Source: Agriotes lineatus (lineage: Eukaryota > Arthropoda > Insecta > Coleoptera > Elateridae). From it: DNA of 64,000 bases. Positions within the stretch are counted from its first letter, which is position 1; each line of letters opens with the position of its first letter. The stretch is taken from contig OW679202.1 of assembly GCA_940337035.1 (NCBI GenBank), forward strand, positions 46,393,763-46,457,762. Direction: 5' to 3'. This document shows positions 49,002 to 57,242 of this stretch, in pieces. Under the pieces are notes generated by a model. The model was not told where the DNA came from. It did not search any database and saw only the letters and a list, made by a program, of their open reading frames with translations. The translations under genes were made by a program, and so were the position numbers.

Positions 49002-49530
49002 ACTCCTCTCATCTAAAAAACGGAGAAAGCATTGTAATCGTAAAAATATCACCTTCCGAGATTTCTCTAGATGATGAAAAACGTGTTTTTTCAAATATAT
49101 GTGTCTGTTTGCCCATGTGTGGGTCTGTCTGTCTGTCTATTGGCTGTGTAGCTCAGAAACTATTTGATGGACGAAGACAATATTTTGCATGCGAATTATA
49201 TTTCAACCTGTTTCAAAACCAAATATACACAGAATGAGCACCTTAAAAACGAAATCCTGCATATTTGTGTTTAACTTAGAAACTAGTTGAATAAAAGTAG
49301 TATTTTTCACATAGCTCAGAGTTTTGATGAAAAAAGGCACATTTTGGACCCTACATATACAGGGTGAACACTCTGCTTAAGCCCTGTCATGAGCGTGTTG
49401 TTGATACCGTTAGAACGCCGGATTAACATCGCGGTCCGTATCGGAGCTCGAGTTGGAATCTCACCTGCCACAATGTTTTTACTATTTGCAAATTCATTTA
49501 GTTCACATTACTCTTGCGACGAAAGTTTTT
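49002..49530 (+). mobile_element. Helentron-like element, copy A4
   Basis: It begins ACTCCTCTCATC, 170 bases after copy A3 ends and in the same orientation. It keeps the order of blocks: a short GTCTGTCTGTCT array (about 49126-49140), GTGTAGCTCAGAAACTA, ATTTTGCATGCGAATTATAT, ACATATACAGGGTGAACACT, then the tRNA-like module (B-box-like GAGTTGGAATCTC near 49451-49463), then a decayed CGACGAAAGT end. The 3' hairpin is lost. Confidence 0.65.
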
Positions 49531-51908
49531 AGAGTATAGGTTAGTGTAAGCTAGAAGCCGTACACGGTAAATGAATTTAAGTTATACTGTGAGTTCGGCT
49601 AGTTTTCTTGTCGTGGTTAACGACTGGCGCCCTTTTGAATTTTGCTTCATTATTATCTTAGTTTAAAAAGTTGCTATAACTACATGTGGGGTAGCGGATC
49701 AAGTACTGCATGGTTGATCTAATAGTATAGTCACCCCTTACCTGGTCAACTGCACAAGTGCAAATGTTTCTGGAAATTCTGCAGTTATATCTAGGAATCT
49801 CAAAATTTTATAAAAATGTTGTAAGTTTACATATTTTTTATACTCTTCAATTTAAAGTTTGATTTGGACAACCATTGCAGATTTGGGAACTTATTCTGTT
49901 ATAATTAAAAGGACCCTATTAATAAAACTTTTAGTTAACATGTGTTCGCTAATGCATCTTATTATTTGAAATACGTTAGTATTGATTTCATGTTTTTATA
50001 TATCAAGAGCTCTGCCATTTTATTGTAGTTGTGTCGTTCACCTTATATTTGCTTACTAAGCGACTCATAAGATGTAGGGGGTATAAATGATTGCAAAACT
50101 ATAGGATTTAAAGCAAAACGGTAATAGAGAAGTTGTTCAGTTTGGTGAGCTCTATCACTGGATAAGATTATTACGTGGACTTTTATAACACCCTCTATAG
50201 TTACACATACGTATATAGTTATATGTTGATGCAGTCAATACTGTCAACGAATTAGATTATGTAGTTCCATACTTTAATAATACATTAAGATGCATCATTC
50301 TTATTTTATTGTTTGCGTTCTATATATTAATCATTTTAAGTATCTTATTATACTGTATCATATTTAGGCTTATTTTTCTTTATTTCCTAATTATATTTAC
50401 TGTAATTGTACTGCAAATGATGCCAATTGTTGAAAACTGACTATATTGTTATTATTATTGTTATTATTATTATTATTATTTGATGGGAAAATGCATAATA
50501 AGCTAAATAACGTAATCAGTGAGAAGGTAAAGGGATTCCAAGATACCATGCAGAATTTGACTGAGAATTACTTTAAGCTGGTAAAGAAATGGGAACAGCT
50601 GGACAGATAACGACGACATTGAAAAGGTCACTAAAAAGTGCAAATCATAGCAAGTTGTTATCAAAGGCGAATCCATAAACAGGTGTCATCGAGTGGGTGT
50701 AATTAAAGCTGATAATGTTTGTCGTGCAGTTTTATATTTGTTAGTCATAAGACTAAAGCTAGGATTCTAAAATACCAGAAGAGCTTTTCTACTGGACGTA
50801 TTTATGAATCTCGTCATGAATTTTTGAAAGTTAACAGCTGTAAAATATGAATAGAAACTGCTGTGCCTACGATGATATCATCAACATAAAAAAGAAGTCC
50901 AAAGATAGTATGTACCTACTATTGCAGAACTTAATTTATTGTAGCAACCATGAAAAAGTAAAGATTAATGCAAAATTTTTAATACTCGAACTAACATTAC
51001 GTTAAACGCTTAAATTTATTCTTAGGCTATTTTTAATTTTAAAAAAAATTTAAGCAACGGAATCCACGTTTTTAGATAATTAAGTTTTACGTAATCACCG
51101 ACCAATTATACATTTACTTATCCTTTTTTTATATTAAACGTTGAATAGCTTTATTTGTTTGCTATAATAATTTTGCGTTCCTAAATATTTCTCTAAATTA
51201 TAAATTTTCACCAAGTTGCTGTATTATGATTTAGGTTTCTCTAGTAAACAGGCACTTAGAAAATTATTATTTGCCAATAAATTCTAATTTACAAGATTAA
51301 ATTTACACTCCTCTTAAAATAAAAGCAGTAGTAACAATTGCAGGTTATAATAATATTTGCTAGTTAAATCAGAATTTCGTTTTCAAATTTTTTATTTGAA
51401 TAAAAAATCCAAATCAATTAAAAATCTATTTGAGTCAGCTATATTATTAGTTGGATTGCATAATTTCTACGGAAACTTGGAAAACGCAGACTTTGTATAG
51501 TTGCCAGGCAATAATTGTATATACAGCGTGTTTCAAAATTGCACAAAATAAATATAAGGGCGTTATTCTGCATCGAAAAATAAAAGAAAAACTCTAATGA
51601 ACGTATGTCCTAAAATCATTCATTTCAAAAATATCCTTGATCAAAGAATTAAAGATAGCAACTAGTTTTTCAAACCTTCAATATTTAGTAGGCTGGTTTT
51701 TCGTCCCTACACATGTTTTTTGTGTACATACAATATGTGGGCATCGTTCTATAGTAAAAAGTAGAAAAATAATCATCATGAGTTCCAAAATAATTTATTT
51801 CAGGTTTACAATTACAAAGTAATTACTGCACAGCTCTGTTTGTGATCCAACATCGTGCGAATATTGAGTGTTGAATTGCTTATTTTATTTCTCCAAAACT
51901 TATTAAGA
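49531..51908. other. Anonymous AT-rich sequence with a TTA microsatellite
   Basis: A (TTA)n run occupies about 50446-50481. A solitary TACAGCGTGTTTCAAAATTG at 51524-51543 resembles a transposon end but has no partner. No coding feature. Confidence 0.5.
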
Positions 51909-52151
51909 AGATCGAAAAATATCAATCTCGAACTCCAATTTCGAAACGAAATCGAGACTTATGTCGTCTTGGCAACATCACAACTAACAGGACAATTCTG
52001 TTACATTTCATGTGGATTAAAAATACTATTGAAAAACTGTCGAGAAGGAGAATTGGTTAATCTGGTCTCGGATATTCGAGATCGAAAAATGTCAATCTCT
52101 ATCTCGAATTTCGAGACGATATCGAGAATTTTCTCGTCTCAGCGGTATCAC
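51909..52151. repeat. 73-base direct repeat rich in TCTCGA/TCGAGA
   Basis: Unit 1 is 51909-51981 and unit 2 is 52079-52151, equal in length and roughly four-fifths identical, both starting AGATCGAAAAAT and ending ATCAC. Each carries several TCGAGA or TCTCGA words, and unit 2 contains the palindrome TCTCGAATTTCGAGA (52102-52116). The 97 bases between the units continue the TCGAGA theme. They lie in a 99-codon chance open frame with no recognisable protein. Confidence 0.75.
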
Positions 52152-52633
52152 TAGTGAAAATAATTTTGAGTGATCAAGAAGTCGTTCAGTATGAGGTTCT
52201 TCAGAATATAGTTTTTGGACATATACTTTTTACTGCATGTAAATGATACTGTCGGGTCGAAAAGCATTTTCAAAATCGTTAGTTTCCTATGTGATACTGT
52301 ATTTTTTTGCAAAAGAAACTGCAGGCCCCAACTAAGGGCTTGCGTGAGATGAAATCTTGATATAACGATTGATGCTTTCGATCATCGACTACTAACAAAT
52401 GAATTATGGAAAAACTAAATTTTTACAGTAGTAAGGCAGCCAGTGCCGATACGTATAACTTCTTATCAGTGTTTTACTGGTATTGGTACGGATCGGTAGT
52501 AACTACTGTGTCTTATAGTGTTTATTGTACAACTGACTACGGTTCGTCAGACCGACGTCACTGCAGATGTTATACAAACAATTCTACCCCAAAAAGAATA
52601 AATTTTATCTCCACGGTAATTTTACATTGAAAT

Positions 52634-53312
52634 ATGACTAGTGATGGTAGTTTATATATTTTTTTTGTTTTTGGTAGAAAATGGGAGATTATGACGATCA
52701 AAAAGGTTTGCAAACGTTGATAGAAAAACTTTGAATGATGAAACAGGTAATATAGTTGTTTAGGAACCAAACATAAATTTTAATCCTTTTAATTTAATTA
52801 GGCGCGTATTTCACAAACGTATATTGCATACGGAAAATGCTTAACAAAGCGTCAGCAGTAATGTAATCAGTGCTCGAATGACCCAGTGAACAGCCTGCAA
52901 TTATGCACTCTGCAAGTTTGTTTATTATGAAATTAGACACGCACGTAGAAATAGGAGTTGAACTAGGGAAAATATTAAACTTTGTAAGCTAAGTCAGTAT
53001 TTTTATGTATATAAATAGGAAAGAACTAGTCATTAAATTAATACAGCTTGAAATCTTGTTTCACTGTGTTCACGCTGGCCAACGATCCCCAGGTCTTTTG
53101 CTACATCATCTCGTGTGAGACCGCTCGAGACCGTTGGTTTGCACCCTTTTTAATTCCTGCACCCCTAAGACATATCCTGTAATTTGTCCAAAATAAATTC
53201 ATACAGTTCATTACAAGCTCCACCCTGAACATAGGTTATGACGATGATGATGATATAATTAAATGTGATCATGTTGATGTACATGAAGAAAGCTTTGATA
53301 TACATAATTATA
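52634..53312 (+). pseudogene. piggyBac-type transposase 5' region, tandem copy 1, split by a solo LTR
   Basis: 52634-52756 and 53232-53312 together align with 53322-53480 (copy 2). The first part keeps what is probably the original start: ATGGGAGATTATGACG at 52681, after a shared T-rich leader. It soon runs into a stop. The second part (GATGATGATGATATAATTAA, then GTTGATGTACATGAAGAAAG) corresponds to the acidic DDD-rich N-terminal region of piggyBac transposases. Divergence from copy 2 begins near 53302. No catalytic domain is present. Confidence 0.6.
52757..53231 (+). mobile_element. Solo LTR, 475 bp
   Basis: It begins TGTTTAGG and ends CCTGAACA, an 8-base imperfect inverted repeat in the TG...CA format. 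It is flanked by TAGT (52753-52756) and TAGG (53232-53235); comparison with the tandem piggyBac copy implies an original TAGT, so a 4-base duplication with one later change. Inside are a TATATAAATA box (53009-53018) and AATAAA (53192-53197) in the right order for U3-R-U5. No internal retroelement sequence remains, so it formed by LTR-LTR recombination. The size, the 4-base duplication and TG...CA ends fit Ty3/gypsy-type elements but the class is inferred. Confidence 0.7.
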
Positions 53313-53321
53313 AGTATTACT

Positions 53322-53639
53322 GATTGTAGTTTATAAATTTTTGATTTTTGCTAGAAATTGGGAGATTATCAAGATAAAAAGGTTGCAAAAGTATATGAAC
53401 GAAATGTTCAATAATTCAACAGATGATATGGTTTATGGCGATAGTGATGATATAATTGAAGACGACCGTGTTGATGTGCATGAAGAAAGCGCTGATACAG
53501 AACAGGAACTTGAACCCGACGATGACTTAGAAGAAAGTAGTGGACCAGTCTTTCCGGGGAAAGATAAAGGAACTTTGTAAAAAACACCTACACTAACAAC
53601 ATGTGAGAACTATAACAAAAAGCATTATCAGAATGAAGC
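53322..53639 (+). pseudogene. piggyBac-type transposase, tandem copy 2, part before the hAT insertion
   Basis: The start codon position reads TTG (53358) where copy 1 has ATG. After a frameshift the frame gives the acidic region DSDDIIEDDRVDVHEESADT, then EPDDDLEESSGPVFPGKDKG and a TAA (53578-53580) just where piggyBac proteins have a Trp-Lys-Lys motif after GKDK. In another frame it goes on RTITKSIIRMK up to 53639. There the hAT element begins, and the same frame resumes at 55517. piggyBac transposases cut and paste at TTAA through a DDD catalytic domain; that domain is not in this copy. Confidence 0.7.
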
Positions 53640-53647
53640 TAACTGCG
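53640..53647. other. hAT target-site duplication, left copy (TAACTGCG)
   Basis: TAACTGCG directly precedes the CAGTGGCGCAGG terminus and is repeated perfectly at 55509-55516 after the opposite terminus. Eight bases is the duplication length of the hAT superfamily. Confidence 0.9.
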
Positions 53648-54180
53648 CAGTGGCGCAGGAACTACTGTAATCATGGGGGGGCAAAACCTTTTTTTGAATG
53701 GTTTAACATGACTAAGCTTTATGTTCGATTGTTTCAAAAATACTTTATTATTAGCGTCCATAAAATGCCACTTTAGTCCACCTGTCCGCCTGTCAATATT
53801 CAATAGTTATTATGAAAATAAATGTCATTTTATTAAAATCAGGAAAGAAGATTGTATTAGGTTACTGAAAACTTTACAAAGAATAGAAAGAAATTCATCT
53901 TTAATACCTTACGTTAATAGATCGTTATTCTTGATTTTAATAACGCAATTAACCTAGAAGAAACGCACTTCAAAATTATCAAATGTTTGAATAGCAACTT
54001 GAATTTTCTGTGTGTAATATAAATGATATTGTAGATAAAATAATATCTTCTGCAGTGCAGTCGAAAGTAAAGCTTTGCATGCAGCTCGTACATAATCAAA
54101 CCTTATTTGACTCGTCCTCTTTACTGCTACGCTACGCTCGCTCTGCATAAAATACTCCAAGAAAGTCCTACATTTATATA

Positions 54181-54430
54181 CCATGAGATAAAAAAAAATG
54201 ATTCTGAGCAGGCCTTGATATGTGTTATACGTTTGGCAGTACTGAAGTGTATTGTCAGTCTATGTCAAATTCGAGATTAAAAGGTTAGGTTTTGTTTGTT
54301 GTTTGACACAGACTAACGTAAAATATAACCTCCAAATCTCGAATTTGACATACACTGACAATACACTTCAGTACTGCCAAACGTATAACACATATCAAGG
54401 CCTATTCAGAATCATTTTTTTATCTCATGG
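54181..54430. mobile_element. Hairpin MITE, 250 bp, TA target
   Basis: CCATGAGATAAAAAAA at the left and TTTTTTTATCTCATGG at the right start two arms of about 100 bases that differ at only a handful of positions, joined by a loop of about 50 bases. TA stands on both sides (54179-54180, 54431-54432). A TA duplication and long palindromic arms fit a Tc1/mariner-type MITE. The near identity of the arms means either recent insertion or gene conversion between arms. No second copy exists in this window. Confidence 0.85.
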
Positions 54431-54454
54431 TACTTGATACATAAACAACTATAA

Positions 54455-54868
54455 TAGTCTATCTCTCTGTCTGCCTGTTGGCAGTTAAGCTCAACAACTA
54501 TTGGTTGGAAGAAGGCGATATTTTGCATGCAGATTATATAGCTACATGGCATAAAACCGAAAACATTTCACAGTAGTATATGCAAGGTGAGCACCTTAAA
54601 AAAAATACATTTTCTTTATTTTTGCTTTAATTGAGAAGTAGATAAATGTAATAATTTGTACATAGCTCAGGCTTTATCATTGTCAAAAATGAGACCTAGT
54701 AGATACAGGGTAAACATCACAAGTGGGACAGAATAATATGGTGTCTTTCTAACGCAGCAGAAACTCGGCTCGAAATATTCGCCTGGGGGCGAAAATGGAT
54801 GTAATTCACATTTTTTGCAAATGGATGTAATTTGTGCGAAGAAAGTTAAGTGTAGACCTCTTTACAGA
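54455..54868 (+). mobile_element. Helentron-like element, copy A5, 5' truncated
   Basis: It starts in a short CTCTCTGTCTGCCTGTTGGC remnant of the GTCY array, 22 bases after the MITE. Then come CTCAACAACTATTGGTTGGA, ATTTTGCATGCAGATTATAT, AAGGTGAGCACCTTAAAAAA and AGATACAGGGTAAACATCAC in family order, and it ends CGAAGAAAGT...TTTACAGATTTTTT. The 3' hairpin stem is partly eroded. Its 5' end is missing, probably lost when the adjacent MITE inserted or through a deletion at that junction. Confidence 0.6.
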
Positions 54869-54991
54869 TTTTTTCATATGGAAATGCAATCTAGGGAAAC
54901 CATTGAGAACAAATATTCTCACTGAATTGCATTGTGTTACATAAACGTGTGGTTATTATATTTGCAATGAGGATAGGTTTTATGTTGACTG

Positions 54992-55143
54992 ATTGACACT
55001 GTAGTTATTTTAAACTGTAGTTCTGGCTATTATAAACTAAAATTGTTCGTATTGCAATACCTACCAACTAGTTAAAATCAAATTATAAAATCACATTTCA
55101 AGTTTATAATAGCCAAAGCTATAATTTAAAATAATGAAATGTC
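54992..55143. repeat. Second hairpin inside the hAT element, about 150 bp
   Basis: The left arm TGACACTGTAGTTATTTTAA with GGCTATTATAAACT is mirrored by AGTTTATAATAGCC and TTAAAATAATGAAATGTCA. Arms are about 45-48 bases with some mismatches, around a loop of roughly 55 bases. The ends TGACA/TGTCA could be terminal inverted repeats of a small MITE. No clear target duplication. Confidence 0.6.
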
Positions 55144-55508
55144 AACCTGTCGACATGAAGCCTAACCTCACCACAAAAATCATAAGAAATGTATGCTTGT
55201 TGTCAATGATATCCCTAGAATTTCGGCATTTGCTACTATATGAAACAAAAATGGACTATATCGAATTCTCCGCTGCCGACCTAAATATAAAAACTTGTTT
55301 AACAAATTCTTCGTGTTTTATTTCTGCACCACCTACAATAGAACGAGTTTTAGCATGTTGTACCTATAGATTAAAGTGAAAACCCTATGTACACATTTTT
55401 AAAAACCGTATGAAATATACCAGGGGGGCAAATTACACTATTTGCCCCCCCAATATATTCTATGAGGGGGCAATCGCCCCCTTTGCCCCCTTTGCTCCTG
55501 CGCCCCTG

Positions 55509-55516
55509 TAACTGCG
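55509..55516. other. hAT target-site duplication, right copy (TAACTGCG)
   Basis: Perfect match to 53640-53647. Removing the hAT and one copy of this octamer leaves an uninterrupted transposase frame across the site. Confidence 0.9.
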
Positions 55517-55755
55517 ACTGCACCTGCTCTGCGCGAAGTCAAGGACCTTTGGAAATTAGGACGCATTTTTATGCCGATATTATATTTGATAGTGGCTCAT
55601 ACAAATAAATATTTGGAATCGATAGCTGATCAATTTAATTGTGGGACTTACACCAGATCAACAAATAATGTAGCGATAGAGATTCTTTTACGTCTGTTGC
55701 TTTTCGGAGTTGTTAAAAATTGAATTTAAACGCGGAGGACTTTGTAGTATAACAT
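55517..55755 (+). pseudogene. piggyBac-type transposase, continuation after the hAT insertion
   Basis: It reads TAPALREVKDLWKLGRIFM, then VAHTNKYLESIADQFNCGTY, TRSTNNVAIEILLRLLLFGV and VKN, followed by a frameshift to NLNAED. The H/N-T-N-x-Y block, the E-x-x-x-L-L-x-L-x-x-F-G-V segment and N-x-N are the region just before the catalytic core of piggyBac-derived transposases (DDE_Tnp_1_7 family). It then dissolves near 55755, so the catalytic aspartates are missing. Confidence 0.75.
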
Positions 55756-56303
55756 GCGTATCAAATTAGTGAAAAAATATAATCGTATGTCTAATCGTTT
55801 ATGTATTGTGTACTACTGAAAATAAAGCTTATTTTATAAGTTGCCAAACTGAGAATTCGTAATTGTTCAATTCTATATTAAAATTACATCTGCAATATAA
55901 AGTAGTAATTCGAATCCTGAAATTTTCTCTAAGAAACGATATTGGTTAGAACAGCGACGTCACCACTTGTGTTATAATTTCGACGTCACACCTTTCATAT
56001 CAACTGTATAGTAAATAATCTCAGATTAGTTCTTTATAAATTTAAATACCTAGTTAAACTATTTTAAACCATGCGAGAAATTTTGTTTATCATGCTTTGC
56101 ATGTTTGTTTTTCTTGTGGAATCATTGCTTAGTGTGCTGTAGAATGGTATAAAAAAATCGTATCGGTCTAGTTTGCTATATGAAGAGTCAATTTTACTTC
56201 AGTACAGTTGTTACTAAACAATTTGTAAATAGAAACTGCACTGAAAATGTCCACCATCATTACCTTGCTAGATATCAAACAAAAAACTATTTAAAAATTA
56301 AAA

Positions 56304-57242
56304 TCTGTAAAGGGCTTTCCCTGGTAGATGGAAGTTGTGACACTAAATAATTTTAAAAATCAACTTAAACTAGGGGTAAAAATATCTTAACGTTTTTAAT
56401 AAATTACATACATTTTCAAATCGAAAAACGTTACCGGTAGTCGAATTCGAAGGTCAGGCGGCTGCGACGATTCCAACGTTTAGCGGTATATTGCAAGGGA
56501 ATGAGATATCCCTACATGCGCTACGGAGCACACAAGTTCGTGCGTCCTGGCTGCCTTTATTTTTATTGACACCTTTTTCTGCTTTACAGCACTTACGCTG
56601 TATCTGTTGGGTTCAATTTTAGTCAAGGGTAAAACCTAAACTATGTGCAAATTGTTACTTTTATCTGTATCTCAGTTAAAGCAAAAATAAAAATATTACC
56701 GGTGATGGGACTCGACATCCAGCCGCTGGGAACGAGCCGGCGCATTCGTTACATTGTCCGGCGGTAGTTTACGGGTTAAACGGGCATTCGCTGCCTGAGT
56801 CACCGGGACGCTTCAAATTCCCTAGATGCAGCTGTATTTAACATAATGTACTTATTTGTTGCCCCTTTTCGTCTCATACAATATTTATCCTGTATATGTT
56901 GGGTCCCATCTTTGACAAGAATATATCCTGGGCTATGTACAAATTATCACTTTTATCTATTTCTAAGTTAAAGCAAAAGTAATCAAAATTTTATATTTTA
57001 AGTGCTCACTGTGTATATATTTGTCTGACATCTTTTCGGCTTCATGTCAGGTAGATATATAATGTATATGCAAAGTATTGTCTTTCTCCAACAAATAGTT
57101 TTTGAGTTATACCGCCAACAGGCAGACAGACAGACTAAATTGAGAAAACCTGTTTTTCGTCGTCTAGAAACCCTGAAAAGTGAAGATTTGAAGGAGATTT
57201 TTTTGCGACTACTACTACCTTGGTCTTTTAGACGAGGGAAGT
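56304..57242 (-). mobile_element. Helentron-like element, copy A6, with internal duplication
   Basis: Reverse-strand copy. The 5' terminus is GACGAGGGAAGT read on the + strand at 57231-57242, and the 3' end lies at TCTGTAAAGGGCTTTCC (56304-56320). A short GTCT array is at 57119-57133. It is the longest copy because a module of about 290 bases is present twice: 56603-56700 matches 56896-56995 (GTTGGGTTCAATTTT against GTTGGGTCCCATCTT, then CTATGTGCAAATTGTTACTT against CTATGTACAAATTATCACTT). Each module carries its own tRNA-like box: GGATGTCGAGTCCC and TTCGAATTCGACTACC on the reverse strand. The 3' hairpin is weakened and part of the 3' inverted repeat is deleted. Confidence 0.7.

Larger units (their letters stand above)
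53648..55508. mobile_element. hAT-type DNA transposon, non-autonomous, 1.86 kb, with three nested insertions
   Basis: Terminal inverted repeats: the left CAGTGGCGCAGGA against the reverse complement of the right, CAGGGGCGCAGGA (12 of 13). Perfect 8 bp duplications flank it. Subterminal G-runs (CATGGGGGGGCAAAA on the left; GGGGGGCAAATT and GGGGGCAATCGCCCCC on the right) are also inverted. It sits within a piggyBac transposase frame. Inside it lie a hairpin MITE (54181-54430), a Helentron-like copy (54455-54868) and a second hairpin (54992-55143). The remaining native sequence is about 1 kb and shows no hAT transposase motif. Confidence 0.9.

Noticed and set aside
55134..55379. 81-codon frame as the hAT transposase
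   Set aside because: No hAT dimerisation or catalytic motif is visible, and the start lies inside the arm of a hairpin repeat.
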